A stretch of DNA of 64,000 nt from Ceratodon purpureus (GCA_014871385.1 CM026424.1:12433115-12497114); one strand, 5' to 3'; positions 34,645-48,900 are shown, numbered from the stretch's first letter. A program made the numbers and translations. The notes: a model not told the origin generated them from the letters alone.

Positions 34645-36382
34645 TCTCAAATATAAAGTTCCTTGCATTTAAAATCCGCGGTAGATAAGAATCTATCAAA
34701 CTTAAGGTATTCATGATGATAGGATATAAAACAAGAAAAGAATCTGTGACACAAGTATTCCCCTATGAAATTGAATTCTACAGGATCCCTTCAAAAAATA
34801 CCAACACTGATTTTAGGTCACCTAACTGGGCAAGGGCAAGTGAAGGGGTATACTGGCCTCTGGAAAAATTGCCCAATGATGGTCTTACATTTAAAGCAGG
34901 CTATTGGGCATTTTCAATCCCCAAAAAATAATGTACTTCGTACTGTACAACCTACCGTACCTAACACGGATTCGTTTCAAGGGGGCCAACCTTCTAAAGA
35001 CCAGGCTTCACTTGATCAATGCCCAAGCTCTCAAAGCCATCACCCTCCTTGCCAATACCACATCAAAACTCATTGCAGTTGTTGGAACTTGGTCTGAGCC
35101 AGTTTCCAGGCTCCTCACAGGGCTTCCTCTCGGAAGGACCCGGCGTTGCACTGCAACAACCTTCATTTAAGTGGTCACTTCCAATGCAAAACTTCAGACC
35201 AAGAATTCATTCACATCAAAATAATATTTGAATAAATACATATCACTCATAATAGTAATCAAAATAATGATGAATGATATGCACATCATAAATACACATC
35301 ACACATCACAAGGAGTACAAATTTAACAGTGAATTCACTCTTGTAATTTTTACTCTTGTAATGAAACGAAATATTCATTGTGCAAAAAAGATGTGTTTTA
35401 CGAGAAATAGAGAAGAGTCACATGAAAAGCTCAGTGCAGTTTGTGCCGAAAGAAAAGAGAAAAAGGGAGCACTCACTGCAGGTGAATGCTCTCCGCAGCC
35501 TTGGCCACTGCGGGTGCCTGCCACAACCAATGCCAGGCTCCTGAATTTCTGAACTGAATGTCATAGTTGGTAGCAGATGAGTCTTCTCACGGACTGATCA
35601 TAATGGTCACCCGCTTCACTGCTGCTAATCAATGCTCGTCGCAGCCCCTCACTGCATGCCTAACGCAATCTTCACCACATCCACAAGTTGAAACTTGCCT
35701 CTTCAACTCCACTACCTACGGCTTCAAAGGTGTATTAACTCCCTTCACCGGTTCATTGAGCTACCATGATTTTGTGACATTGAGTGGGAGGCGATGTCAG
35801 ATTACCAAACTCATTACGTACCGTCAACAGCATTGGTTAAGCACAGTGAACCTTACAACATATAAAATTCGCCCACATGTTAGGAATTGCTCAGAGCCTG
35901 CATCGCTGCAGCCGTCGTTAATGCCACCTTCATTCTGTTTTCCCTCCTGCCTGTCAATAAGCTCTTATTTTCCTCATGCCCCAGTTAGGCTAAACTTACA
36001 TTGTCGCACTTTGCTAGTATGCTACTGTAGTATTGTTGTTTATGGAGTGCGTATCAGCCGCAATACTTAGTCCCAGTTACAGCTCTTGTTCAAGCAAGCA
36101 TCTGGCTACCTAAGCATTACGTGGGACATTCGTGGAGCGACAACTTCGCTTCAAACTGATCGATTCGTTGACATCGTAGCGAGCTCTACACTCTCTGGTA
36201 TGTCTCTCTGCGTTGCCACTCTGAACTTTGCCTTCGACAGTTTTGTCATTTCACGAAACAGCTACGGATATTTTGTGATGTTAGCGTGAGCTTGCAGGGA
36301 TGTGTTGATTATCTAGACGAAGGGAGGCTCACCTGCAAGCTGCATACGTAGGTGATATTCCAGTCTTGAGGGGGTCCCCGCT

Positions 36383-37966
36383 ATGGCATCCGATACGGTG
36401 ACAGTCCCAGCTCCTACCAATGTGGATGACTCTCCCAAAGCTCTCGGCCCTGTAGTAGCTATCAGGGTTCGGCAACGACTTCCAGACTTTCTTCAATCCG
36501 TAAACCTTAAGTATGTCAAGCTGGGATACCACAATGTCATGTCGCATGCCCTCTACCTGTTCTTGATGCCCCTGCTCCTCGCCGTCGCCGGAGAGTTCAC
36601 TCGTCTGGGCTCAGACGAGATACTGCAGCTATGGAAGCACTTGCAGTACAATCTCGCCAGCGTGCTCATCTGCTCGGGCGCTCTCGTCTTCGTCGCCACG
36701 CTTTACTTCATGTCGCGTCCTCGCCCAGTCTATCTTGTGGATTTCGCCTGCTACAGACCTGAGGACGCAAGGAAGACATCGATGGACCTGTTCATGCAAC
36801 GCTCTGTGGAATCGGGTCACTTCAACGAGAAGAGTTTGGATTTTCAGCGCAAGATAGTCGAGAGGTCGGGGCTTGGGCAGGACACTTACCTTCCCCGCGC
36901 TGTGATCAACACCCCGCCCAACCCATGCATGGCCGAGGCGCGTCGGGAGGCGGAGCAGGTGATGTTCGGCGCGCTCGACGAGCTGTTCGAGAAGACCGGT
37001 GTGAAGGCGAAGGACGTGGGGATATTGGTCGTGAATTGCAGTTTGTTCAACCCCACGCCGTCCCTCTCCGCCATGATCGTCAACCACTACAAGATGCGTG
37101 GGAACGTCCGGAGCGTCAACTTGGGTGGGATGGGGTGCTCGGCTAGCATTGTCGCGCTCGACATCGCCAAGGACTTGCTTCAAGTGCACGGGGGTAGTTA
37201 CGCCATCGTCCTGTCCACGGAGAACATAACCCTAAACTGGTACTTCGGCAACGACAGGTCGAAGCTGGTTTCCAATTGCATCTTCAGAATGGGCGGAGCT
37301 GCGGTCCTGCTCTCGAACAAACGATCTGAGAGGAGGAGGTCGAAGTATGAGCTTCAACACACTGTCAGAACCCACAAGGGCGCGGACGACAAGTCCTTCC
37401 AGTGTGTGTTCCAGGAAGAAGACAGCGAGGGCTCCGTCGGAGTCTCGCTTTCCCGAGAACTTATGAGCGTTGCAGGTGATGCACTAAAAGCCAACATCAC
37501 CACCTTGGGCCCACTTGTACTTCCACTCTCCGAGCAGCTCCTCTTCTTTGCCAACCTTGTAGCCCGGAAGTTCCTCGAAATCAAGATGAAGGCTTACATT
37601 CCCGACTTCAAGCTCGCATTCAACCACTTCTGCATCCATGCGGGGGGCCGAGGTGTGCTAGACGAGGTGGAGAAGAATCTGCAGCTAACGGAATGGCACA
37701 TGGAGCCGGCGAGGATGACGCTCTACAGATTCGGCAACACATCCAGCAGCTCGATCTGGTACGAGCTTGCGTATACTGAAGCGAAAGGGAGAGTGCGCCG
37801 CGGTGACAAAGTGTGGCAGATTGCGTTCGGTTCCGGGTTCAAGTGCAACAGCGCCGTGTGGCGAGCACTTCGGACGGTGCAACCGTCTTCCAAGTATAGC
37901 CCATGGTCGGATTGTATTGATAGTTTCCCTGTCAAAGTGCCCACTTCCCAAACTCTCAACACGTAG
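36383..37966 (+). CDS. KCS: 3-ketoacyl-CoA synthase (FAE1/KCS type)
   Basis: A single exon of 527 aa, the usual size for this intron-poor family. KCS condenses malonyl-CoA with a long acyl-CoA, the first step of very-long-chain fatty acid elongation at the ER, feeding waxes, suberin/cutin and sphingolipids. Two N-terminal membrane segments are visible (about 53-70 and 90-110). The FAE1 domain follows, with [11 protein letters not shown] at 116-126. The catalytic triad is intact: Cys252 in GGMGCSAS, His419 in [11 protein letters not shown], Asn452 in RFGNTSSSS. The substrate-pocket region and the C-terminal [12 protein letters not shown] are present. The ATG at 36383 gives the [11 protein letters not shown] start. 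No frameshift or missing residue is seen, so an active elongase condensing enzyme is expected. Chain-length preference cannot be read from the sequence. Confidence 0.96.
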   Translation: MASDTVTVPAPTNVDDSPKALGPVVAIRVRQRLPDFLQSVNLKYVKLGYHNVMSHALYLFLMPLLLAVAGEFTRLGSDEILQLWKHLQYNLASVLICSGALVFVATLYFMSRPRPVYLVDFACYRPEDARKTSMDLFMQRSVESGHFNEKSLDFQRKIVERSGLGQDTYLPRAVINTPPNPCMAEARREAEQVMFGALDELFEKTGVKAKDVGILVVNCSLFNPTPSLSAMIVNHYKMRGNVRSVNLGGMGCSASIVALDIAKDLLQVHGGSYAIVLSTENITLNWYFGNDRSKLVSNCIFRMGGAAVLLSNKRSERRRSKYELQHTVRTHKGADDKSFQCVFQEEDSEGSVGVSLSRELMSVAGDALKANITTLGPLVLPLSEQLLFFANLVARKFLEIKMKAYIPDFKLAFNHFCIHAGGRGVLDEVEKNLQLTEWHMEPARMTLYRFGNTSSSSIWYELAYTEAKGRVRRGDKVWQIAFGSGFKCNSAVWRALRTVQPSSKYSPWSDCIDSFPVKVPTSQTLNT

Positions 37967-39468
37967 TAGCCGATCCCGCCACCATCTTTTACACATGACA
38001 TGGCCTTTTGACATATGTCATCAGCCTCTCACTGTTTTCAAATCTCGTGAGCCTGATATACGTCATGGTTGGAGATGGTGACTGCGATCGAAACTACAGG
38101 AAAGGCTCTAATTTGCTGTAGATTGGGCACTGAATACTGAATGCGATCGGACAATTGTCGATCGCAACGACAAAGTAACTTGTATATGTACGAGCCCTTG
38201 TGAAGTGATAAAACCATTGGGGTCGACGATGATGATTCTTTACGCATCAAACACATGGGCAGTAGCTGAAGGTACGTTAGGGAAACACAGTTTCGATGCG
38301 TTTAGTGAGTGAGCTCATGGTTAGTAAAGCACTCCAAGAAACCATCTGGAATCTGGATGTGCGTCTAAAACATATAATCACGGTCAGAATCACAATGGAA
38401 AAACTTAGGTCTCGTATTTCCAAGGTATTCGTTTCTCTTTGAGACCATGGCTCGGAATCTCCACATGATATTGAAACCTGACTGACAGTATAATCAAGGA
38501 GCTGAGTTATTCGAGTTGCTTGGTGTATTCGATCATTTTTGTGATTGATATTCTTTTCCTTTTATCTGTAAAACGGAAGCATTCCACTTTCGATGGAATA
38601 AGAATAGATCCATGCCCCGCTCTTTTCAACCTGTCTTGTTTAACTGCATGCAGTTACACTGTACTCATTTCGTGTTTTTAGGTTAAAATTTGAGCGAATT
38701 TATGATATGTAGGCCAAGAGCATCTTAGGGCAGCCGCATCGGAACTCATGCTCTCGTTGGGACTCTCAGTATTGTGTTCAGGATCACAACAATCGCTGTT
38801 TGTAGGGCATTGTGATGTGATGGGGTTTATTGAACTCTGATCGTTGTTTGAGAGAAGAGGGGGAAGTCGAATGTCGAGAACTTGTTTGAGCGTGTCCAGG
38901 AGCATGGTTGTATGGCAGAGGTTAACTCACTTGAATTTTGAGGATTTTTGAGGGTTTTTGATGGCGTCTCTTGACCTACAAAACCCTTTTCCACATTGCA
39001 TCTCTTCGTCAGCCTAGCTCATGCCCCTCCCCGCCTCCGTGTTCGCAAACGGGCGTTCGGACTTCCACGTTCCTTCCATGTAACAGTAAACATTTTGTTT
39101 TCGCATAAACTGCTCCTGGATTGTTCCCAGGAGAGAAAAGAGAGGCCATTCCTTTACAGATGTCGTGTGCTTGAAAGGCTGATATCCAGAGCATTCCGGA
39201 GTAGCTTCTGACATGTCTTGCGGTAGTGCAATATTGTTTTTGCAATTGTAAGTGGAGAAATCGAAGTGACATGTTTATGTTTGCGAATTTTCCCTGTTGA
39301 TGTTGACAATTTCCACAAGAAGATTGAGGTTATTCCAGTATGCGGTGTTCAGTAAAGTGTATGGTGATAGTGAGATCTGAAGTCTTTGTCCGTGACCCTA
39401 ACCCTTGACGTCAAAGATATTTCTTGCTGCAGAGCGCATTAGTAACTTCAAGCAGTGAGGAGTGAACC
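37967..39468. other. Intergenic region: KCS 3' side and pyruvate kinase 5' side
   Basis: No coding exon is supported. A pyrimidine-rich CTTGCTGCAG at 39423-39432 shortly before the pyruvate kinase ATG is a plausible 5' UTR acceptor. Confidence 0.5.
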
Positions 39469-41789
39469 ATGTCGAACGATCCTAAATTGGACATAAAGGG
39501 CATACTTGGTAAAGGAGATTCGCCCGTGAAAGGCATATCGAAGACCAAGATTATCTGTACATTGGGGCCAAAATCAAGAGATGTTCCGATGTTGGAGAAG
39601 CTGCTTCGAGCCGGCATGAATGTGGCACGGTTCAACTTCTCTCATGGAACCTACGAGTATCATTCGGGGACGCTTGACGCTCTCAAGGAGGCCATGTATA
39701 ACACTCAAATCATGTGTGGTGTGCTCCTCGACACCAAGGTCAGAAAATTACTAACCATGCCCCTAACCATGACATGTACAACTGGAAGGTGCAGTAGATA
39801 GACGAATCGAACTGAATGACATTCATGATGCGGCATCATGAAAATAACAAGTTTGAAGCAGAAACATTAGAAGCGAGGAGGAACAGGGGAGAAGAGATGT
39901 AGATTTTTTAGGATGTCCTGATTCTTAACTTGAAATTTTTTATGCTCTCAACATTTCCTTCCGAAATGGGAAACTTAGCTAAGATCGCTGTTGTTTTCTG
40001 ATACATGCTTCGAAGGCAAAGATCTTTTAAAGCATCAAATCGACATCCACCTCATCCATGTTGCACTACTTCGTGCATCAGATTTCTCAAGTTCTCCAAC
40101 AGCACTGAACTCAAAATATTCATGGGTTGGGGTTTAGGGTCCGGAGATTAGGACAGGGACGCTGAAGGGCGGACAAGGTATCAAGCTCACGCGAGGCCAG
40201 GAGCTCATGATCACAACAAATTACGATCATGAGGGTGACACTTCAATGATCGCCATGAGCTACCCAAAGCTTGCCCAGGATGTGAAACCAGGAAACATGA
40301 TCTTGTGCTCTGACGGTACTATCAGTCTATTGGTGCTGGAGTGCGACACAGGTGCCGGGACTGTGAAGTGCAGGTGCGAGAATACAGCAAGTCTGGGTGA
40401 ACGTAAGAATGTGAATCTGCCCGGAATTATTGTTGATCTTCCAACATTCACACCAAGGGATGTTGAGGACATCACAATCTGGGGTATTCCAAACCGGGTC
40501 GATTTTATTGCAGCGTCGTTTGTGCGGAAAGGCTCCGATGTTGTCAGAGTGAAGGAGTTACTTGGAAAAGCATCAAGTTCCATCCACATTATCTCCAAGG
40601 TCCGTATACTTCTCCAGTTCACCCCCAAGTTCCAGCTGTTTGAGACCTACAGTCTTGCTTTGTCTCCCAGCAAGAGGTATGATTTTGTTTTATAGAACTG
40701 CTTCGCTAAGCCTCGGTTTTTTTGGTGTGCTTGTAGGTGGAAAATCAAGAGGGTCTTCAAAACTTCGATGACATTCTGCGGGAGACAGATGCTATCATGG
40801 TTGCCAGAGGTGACCTGGGAATGGAGATACCCACTGAGAAAATTTTCTTAGCACAGAAAATGATGATATACAAGTGCAATGCAAAGGGAAAGCCTGTAGT
40901 GACAGCAACACAAATGTTGGAGTCCATGATCAAGTCCCCACGACCGACCCGGGCTGAAGCCACAGACGTTGCTAACGCCGTTCTAGATGGCACTGATGCT
41001 GTCATGCTCAGTGGTGAAACTGCGAATGGGATCAATCCTGACGTGGCTGTTCATATCATGGCCAGCATTTGCCGGGAGGCTGAAATGGCCATTGATTATT
41101 CCACACTATTCAAAGAGCTTGTGCGCAATACACCCGTGCCAATGAGCCCCCTGGAAAGCTTGGCATCTTCAGCTGTTCGCACAGCTAACAAAATTCGCGC
41201 AGCCTTGATTGTAGTGCTAACTCGTGGTGGCAGTACTGCCAGATTGGTTTCGAAATACAGGCCCAATGTTCCTATTCTTTCTGTGGCAGTTCCCGTCATG
41301 ACCACTGATAGTATCGAATGGCAAATTAGCGAGGAATCGCCTGCGCACCACAGCCTGATTTGCAGGTTGTCTACTTGCTGCATTTTATTTTTCTTTCAAT
41401 AAAACCTGCTGGTATGGATGTAGACTGTGTAATTTACCTCAAAAAACCAAAAAACAAAAGAAAAACTCAAGAACGTACATATCAAATCCTCTGTGATAGC
41501 ATCCCTTCAATTCGGTTTAAGAGTTTTCAACGTGTACATATTTTTCTAATTACAGCGATGTGTACTAACAAGAGTCGGCTATGTATATTGTAGGGGATTG
41601 GTTCCACTATTGGCCGAAGGTTCAGTGAAGGCTACAGACTCTGACTCGTCGGATAATACCTTAAATGCTGCACTTGAGTATGCTGTCAGCAGAAATCTTT
41701 GCAAACCTGGAAATGCTGTAGTAGCTCTTCATCGCATTGGAGCTGCCTCTGTAATCAAAATCATGGAGGTCCGAGACATTTACAACTAG
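39469..41789 (+). CDS. PK: Pyruvate kinase, cytosolic type
   Basis: Four exons: 39469-39738, 40138-40599, 40737-41365 and 41594-41789, all with GT-AG introns and continuous phase, giving 518 aa. The enzyme transfers phosphate from phosphoenolpyruvate to ADP, the last step of glycolysis. The N-terminal barrel strand RFNFSHG lies at 54-60. Exon 2 opens with GPEIRTG and closes at the catalytic-lysine strand IISK, which continues VENQEG in exon 3. The signature [12 protein letters not shown] is at about 265-276, followed by TATQMLESM and a SGETANG loop. Exon 4 carries the C-terminal domain, ending MEVRDIYN. No transit peptide is seen before the conserved start, so the cytosolic isoform is preferred. 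Length matches plant cytosolic enzymes. Confidence 0.95.
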
Positions 41790-42624
41790 CGGCCTTCACT
41801 GTTCATTGGGGGTCCATACACATTCAGACAATGCTTTACGTCTCAAGGTATAAAGTTACTCTTCTATCAACAGAATGGCTGAGGTTACACTACTCAAATG
41901 TTCCATCACAACTTAAAAATATTGTCACAACTCTGATACGGGACAAAGAGCATGACAGCTACAATAAACTGGGTTGGCTTTTTACAGTCACAAATTGTAT
42001 TGATATACAGATTTACAGAACATGCAATTTGCACAACTAGATTATGGATCTTGGCTTTAAGCCATCAAATATCAAGAGGTTATTTGTATTGTACAAATGA
42101 ATCGGTGAATGGTACAATTTCTTAGTGTATATGCAGTGATGCGGACTGCTTTGTCAACCCCTAGCCTCGGAAACCAAGAGCGCCTATTTTCACGTGATGA
42201 AATTCATCCGGAAGAAGGCACATAATGGGAACTCTACTCGACTTACAATACTTCAATGGAAACAGCTCGAATACGTGCTATAATACATTCCTTCGCAGCA
42301 GTTGTAACCCTGTTATAGAAAAAAGAGATTGTTAAACCAAAACTACAACTTCACACCCGCAAAGAGTTACTTAAAAGCAAACAGAAAGGAAAATCCTCTA
42401 CATCTCAATCACCTTCACATTCTTCATATGGCTCAGAACCAAATGCATCACAGCACAGCCACATTAATTGAATGTATGATTTCTCTTGGAAATTTAGTGT
42501 AAGCACCATCACCGGAAAAACAACGTGCTATTTAAACTCAAAAAGAAAGATTCTCAGAATGGTTACCTGGAGAGGTCTTCATAAGTATTCGTCTGCGGAT
42601 GCACATTTTTCATAAGTTTCTCCG
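41790..42624. other. Convergent intergenic region
   Basis: Lies between the 3' ends of the pyruvate kinase (+) and PPR-SMR (-) genes and should hold both 3' UTRs. No further gene seen. Confidence 0.6.
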
Positions 42625-45600
42625 TTATTTTACAAGGAGTTTGCTGTGAGAAAATTGGGGAATTTGTTCATCCACCAATTTCAGGCGCTGCAATATCCCA
42701 GGCGATAGCAGCCAACTTTGCACTGCATCTCCAGATGCAGTCACGCGACCGCAGTTACCAACTACATCTGTGAAGGGTGAACCAAGCTGTGCTAGATGCA
42801 AGTCCACAGGCGCCTTCAGCGCTGAGACCTTCGATCTAGAGTGTTTGCCCTTCCCGCTTACAATAACAACAGTTTCAGGAACATCTTCACCCCAAACCCA
42901 TGCATGGTGAAGCTCTCCAAGCCATGCCATTAACATTGTCATGGCAGCTCCAACGGACAATCTGTAGAACATGCGGATGAGATTGGGGTACGATATTCTC
43001 AATACATCAAAATCTACTACTGCGTACATCTAAAATCAAAATAGGCGTTTATTAACTTCCATTGTTGTTGAAATGAGAATTCTACAACCTTGAAGTAGAT
43101 CCGAGCGTGAGTAAAGGCACAGTAGCGGTATCTCAGACTTCCAAGTAAACACGACTCACCTGTGTAGGTCAAGGCACCATTCAGACTTCGTGAAAACATA
43201 AAACGAGTCATTATACACTGCTTTCGCTCTTGCAAGTTGAAGGATTCGTGAAGCTCGTTGACCAAGTCTCCAGCTCCACAGGATATCCAAAAGAGAATTG
43301 CAGAAGGAGATTCTTGCCGAGTTGGACTGTCTTGTTAGTTCGTCAAACATTTTTGACACATCCTCCCACAGTTCATCACTTACAGTGCTTTCTGAAACCA
43401 CCTTGTACAGGATCCTTTCCATTTCAGAATCTGACGCCTGCAACAAGTCACAGCTATGATCAATCTATTTTTCTTCAATTCTAAAAAAATCACGGAAAGA
43501 TGAACACAGTTAAAAATCAAGTGCGAGAGTTGCAGAAATGAAAGAGGCGGGATAGCCAAGTAACTAATAATACCTGCAAACTCTGAAGAAGCACATGGGC
43601 TTCTTCACATGAATTGGATCTGCTGCAGGAGGACAAGATAGCAGAATAGGTCACAAGATTTGGTTGACAGCCTGCCTGCCTCATCAAATCAACCATTTTA
43701 GCGGCTTCCAGATAATTTCCAGCTTTCCCGTATGCGTCTACTAGAGCACTGTAGACAAAAACGTTGCCCTCGTAACCTGCCGCCTGCATGGTATTGAAGA
43801 CAGTCTTGGACTCTTCCGGCAACCCAGCCTTCCCGTAAGCATCAATCAATGATAAATATGTGACCTGGTTTGGCCTTATCCCTGACTGCTGCATCGTTTT
43901 GAACAACTCCTCAGCTTTCTCGTACATGCCTTCTCTAGCATAGGCGTCAATCATAGCTGTGTATGCCATAACGTCAAGTGTCACATTAGCTCCTTTCATA
44001 CCTTTGAATGTATTTTCAGCACTTTCCCAAAGTCCAGCCTTCCCATATGATCCGAGTAAGGCTGTGTATGTGATGTGATCAGGTTGGACACCATGCTCAA
44101 CCATCTCCTCCATCAAACTCTCAGCCTTCTCATAAAGGCCACCTTTCCCGCAGGCATCGATAATTGTGTTGTATGTAGCGGAATTAGGTGCGACCGTCTC
44201 CTTCTCCTCTCCTTCTCTCATGTACTGAAGCACTCGTACTCCAATGTCGACGAGTCCTTCTTTACAGAGTGCGTCAATGAGGACATTGTACGTGACGACG
44301 TTGGGTTTACACCCGTGCTCAAGGCCGTTGGTACCATCTCGCATATCGAAAAATGTTTCTACTGCTTGGTCGTAGCGACCACCTTTGACCAGGGCGTCAA
44401 TAAGCGCATTGCATGTCACTGTATTGGGTTGACAGTTGGGCTCGGTGCACTCTTTCATATAGTTGAATACCGCAAGAGCTTCTTTGAACATTTTTGCTTT
44501 TCCATAAGCATTAACCAGGGCCGTGTATGTGTACTGATCGGCTTGGCATTTCTCAAGCAACATCTCTTGAAATAGCAAAGTGGCACGACTAACCTGAGAA
44601 TTATAAGAGCACCGAAATTAGCCTGGTGGAAAATAGAATCAAGGATAAGTGAAGTCGACCACTCCTATCACTCTGCTGCTAGAAAGTAACTGGTGTAAAT
44701 ATTTAAAATAGAATACCTTAAGAAAACCGATTCTTCGTAAATGTGAAAGAAATGTACTAACCTGACCCTCCCTTCCGAGAAAGCCAATGAGGCGGGTGTA
44801 TAAGCGAGCGTTTGGCTGATACCATGATTGCTTCTTTGACCAAGAAAACAACTGCAAAAAGAACATCAGAATGTGCAAAATCAGGTTACGGTTTCAACTG
44901 TACATGATGCACCATTGACAACATGCATAATTAAATTGAAAGGCGTGTCGGCACCTGTATAATATTACTGCAGTAGTGTTGGCATCGTCAATTTAAAGGG
45001 CAAGACAACGAGTACAATACAGGAAACTAACTGGGACAGACTGACTAAACAGCTACTATCAGGGCTGTAAATTTACAATCGAAAGAGAGAGAACAAGAAG
45101 ATGACCTCTAACGTGCATTGCCAGTCATGCTGTCGTTGAAGCTCCGTAAGAATACAAGTAATATCGAACGGTGACAAGGCTCTTGGGTGTTTCGCCAACA
45201 CATCATCTATACTGCGAGTCTGTCTCCATGACCTCCGCAATGCAGCAACCAGAGCTTGAACTTCCGGACTACAAGCAACTGCGTTAGAAAATCTAGGACG
45301 GGCCTCCCTGTGTCCAGTTAGTAGTTTTGGAACCTTTGCCCGCACGTTCTGATTGCGCCCCGGTATCCTCTTGGGCCTCACCTGAAGGATGATTAGAAAA
45401 AATAAATTAGAAATGCAACGTAGGATAGAGGCCTACCATGAACAAAAGAACACTTCGTTAACAGAGATGAAGTTAATAGGATTTCTTACCTGTACTTTTG
45501 GTCGCACATTCAAATGGACGACCGGAACATCCACATGATGTGCATCTTTCACAACTGGTCTAACAACTGGATTCACAGCAGCCCCTGGTTTCCTTAACTC

Positions 45601-45900
45601 AAGTTCCGGCTTCTTTGGAGATGCCTCTTCGATATATTTTGAATCTTCAGAGTTTCCACTTTCCTCAATGATATCAGCTGCCCGCTTCTTCGAGTCTATT
45701 GAAGGTGGGGTCATAATGCTCGTTACAACGACTCTGCATTTCATACCCTGTCTCCGAATTGGTTTCTTCACGATATACAGAGCTGTTCCCTTGAACGAGG
45801 AGGAGTAACTGCTGACTGTAGGAGTCAGATCACTAGATATGTCGACAAATTTTCCTCGAGAGGACCGCAATTGTGTCCCAGCGAGAGCTATAGGCACCAT
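42625..45900 (-). CDS. PPR-SMR protein (likely organelle RNA/DNA-binding)
   Basis: Six coding exons: 45900-45490, 45381-45106, 44851-44762, 44593-43574, 43437-43160 and 42961-42625. All junctions are GT-AG and phase-continuous, giving 803 aa. Exon 1 (start MVPIALAGTQ) is basic and Ser-rich, compatible with an organelle-targeting peptide. The large fourth exon holds a series of P-type pentatricopeptide repeats with TYTALVNAYGKA and TYNTIIDACGKGG forms. The last junction builds LDLHRLSVGAA, the start of a Small MutS-Related domain, continuing through GKGKHSRSK and LGSPF to ...QSWL. PPR tracts bind RNA in a sequence-specific manner. PPR-SMR proteins act mostly in plastids (pTAC2, SVR7, SOT1, GUN1 class); which one this matches cannot be decided by eye. 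A 5' UTR intron with an acceptor just before exon 1 is likely. Confidence 0.9.
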
Positions 45901-48900
45901 GAGTTGACTTGTACATCTGCTCAAAATAATTAGAATAAGGTTAATCATCTAGAGATTTAATAAATGTATTCTTGCCAAGTACTTCGCTTCATTAAGGTAC
46001 ATGGATGAGACTGAAATCTACATGAGACTACTTTGAGTACACGACAATGAAAAGTATTTGACTTGAATCTACAGGTTTCATACTCGAAATATATGTCAAA
46101 CACGCATTCAAAATCATTATATTCTTGTTCTCAATTGATGATATCGACATAACTGCGTCATGATTTTTCCATAGACTTGATTTGCGACTGACTTAGTAAA
46201 TTGAGTAAGGGACCCTTGGCTGCACTCTACATAGAGAAATTGCAAGGAATCTATGCAGATCGATTATCAAAATATTCGTTTGAAAAGTAAAGAAAAAGGC
46301 ACACCTTCTAAGACTAGGACGGCATGTGGTTCTGGAAGCCTGGCGAGAAGAACCCGTGGAAGCTCCAACTGCATGACACGACGAAGAGGGCCACCGCCCT
46401 CGCACCCAACACATGCTCACCCCAACTTCAATCACAACATCTCCCTCCCCTCTCCCTCCAATACTCTTCTCCCGCAATCACACAGCCCAGTACTGATTCA
46501 CCCCAGATTGTATGCTCAGTATAGTCGCGGGATCATCACGCATAGATTCCCTCAGCCTGCATCATATTGAATCCACAAGAGTGAGCCCCCAGCCACACCT
46601 CCATCCTAAACCATCTCGACCAATTTCCTTAACACCCCACATTAAAAATCATCCCATATTCAAATCCCAAATCCAACAAAAATCAAATTCAAAATTAAAA
46701 AAACCTAAACTCGTGAATGCGCAGCAACAGAATCAACATGTGCAGCAAAATTTGTATTTTTTCCATCCATGAATGCCAGATTACGGTCTAGCATGAATAC
46801 ACCCCTGCTCCTCCTCCCCTACCTACACTTCACAGCAAACCCACCCTAGAAAACCCACCCTAGAATAACCGCAAGGAGAGGATGGAACACAAGCGACCAA
46901 TCTCACTATCACCAACATCAAACCAAGCACCAAAACCATCACACGGCCACCATTCTAATCTCCAAAAAACGCCACTTGTCATGAAAATCCAGATCTCAAA
47001 CTAGCAAGCCTAGAGAATTGGATAGAAACAAAATTCGGAAACTAAAAGCACACGAATTACACCCACCCAGAACACCCACTCACTCCCACTCCCCACTGAA
47101 ACACGAACAGAGCACTAACCAGTAACTCACTACCATGGTCTTGGCTCCAGTAGTGGCGATCGACAAACTGGGTAAGTTGACGACAGAGCTGAATAATAAT
47201 ATGAGCCTTGAGGGTGAATCATGAATGGGAATAGAGGAGAGGATGCGGTGGAGTGAGTTGGTTGCAGCGGAAGGGTGCTTGAGGTTGAGGTGATGGTGTT
47301 TGGGGGGATGGCTTTACGTTACAGGGTGGGACCAAGGAGGGAGGGATGCTTGGATTGCTGTCCACAAGGGCGCTGGCATGCGGAAAGGGCGAAAGCGGAG
47401 GGGTTCGATCCTCCGAACCCTGTGCGCTTTGGCTTTCCCATTCACTCATGCGTGCCCAAGAGACCTTGTGTGGCGCAGCCTTGGCGGAAGAAGGGGGTTC
47501 CAAGCGGGGTGGCTGGAAAGGACCCAAGCCTCAAGGGGGTGGAAGTGGGAATTGGGTGGGTTCGGGATCGTCATTAGCTGCAGCTCATTGGCTTCCCTCA
47601 TGGAAGCCATATCCTCCGTCTCTCAAAAACCCATGGCCAGGCAGGCACTGAGGCTTGAGACAGGAGGGGATTAGTATGCTGGGTGACATTAATTGTGCTG
47701 AGGTGGATTTTGGCCATTTATTCCCAAAAGGGTGCCCAGCATCTATCCCTATACTTGGGCTGTTGTTTGCTGTTATGTTTGTTTCTTTGTTTCTAATTAT
47801 GGGATCTGGTTTTCTGTTAGTCTTTTTTTTTTTTTTTTTGACACAAATACAGGGAGGGAGGCCCTTTATTGCAAGAGGAAACGAGCACAAATACAACTTT
47901 TCTGTTAGTCTTCTAAGATGTGTATGATTTTGTAAGGAGCCTTGACATTGTTCTTGGAAGAGTTGAAAAGGCATAGAAGAGCTTGGTGGACTCTAATTTT
48001 TTTTTTTTTAAATGTCTTGAATTGGGAAAATATACAGCTCTTGTATCAAACACAGAAAGACAACAAAGTTTTTCATATCTATTATCTATTTAAAAATAGC
48101 AACTAGAATTATGTATTATAATCAAAATTTATGGTGTCTAAATTAAATACTAAATACTAGATGATTTTTTTAAAAAAACAACATTGTTTTGAAAAAAGTT
48201 GGTTATTTTTATCGAAATGATAATTTGAACTACCATTTTCTTGTAAACCTGTCCATGCCTATATCGTTCAAGGAGAATTAAAATAAATTTTGCTTGCCGT
48301 AGAAAAGAGTAGATGGTTAATTTAGATGTATTTGATACATTACTCTCACCAATGAATGGTTGCTCAAAGTGAGAGGTAGCCTTCTGTATAACAGTGGTAA
48401 GTTTATCTTAGACTTGCATAAATGTTAGAACTTTTCCTATGATCTTTGAAAATAACAACACCAACTATTTCATAATAATGTAGGTAAACTTCTCTCAAAT
48501 GTGGGAGAAACACCATTGAGTGTAGTGCAAACTCTCAACTGGATGTGGGGATCACAATTGAGAAATTTTCTGCCTTGAGAGACCACGGTAGAATGTTTTT
48601 CTTCCCACTTCAAGTGATTCTCTCCATGTGGCCTTCGGTTGACATCAAGCACAACCCAGAAGCACCTCAAATCTGAAATGAACGCTCTGTCAACCCAAAT
48701 GGTGGCACCAAAATCCAGCCAGACCTGAAAGCAAAGGCTAGTATCTGTGAGCTGTGACCACTCAGTCCGTTTCATCAAATCATCGCAATGTTCGCTACAC
48801 ATTTCACATCTGATTTCGATTCAGCCACAAGTTTTCGCAACGTTCGGATACTAGACTCACAGCCGATACATAGTCACATGATTCCCAGGAAGTGGTTTGC

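Larger units (their letters stand above)
32867..36382. other. Intergenic region between TLC and KCS genes
   Basis: The left part (about 33320-33670) is GC- and CpG-rich and probably includes the TLC gene promoter. It is followed by the inverted MITE copy B and AT-rich DNA. Several open frames at 34713-36070 (up to 167 codons) have no recognisable domain and no clear splice partners, so none is called. Confidence 0.5.

Noticed and set aside
34904..35170. 88-codon frame rich in Leu/Thr
   Set aside because: Overlapping frames on both strands are equally open and no domain is recognised.
35567..36070. 167-codon open frame upstream of KCS
   Set aside because: No recognisable domain, low-complexity composition and no splice partners; likely chance.
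47134..47170. ATG followed by 12 codons and a GTAAGT donor on the plus strand
   Set aside because: No continuing exon with matching phase was found downstream.
47390..47430. tRNA T-loop-like GGTTCGATCC
   Set aside because: The stem pairing is poor and no acceptor, D or anticodon arms are in place.
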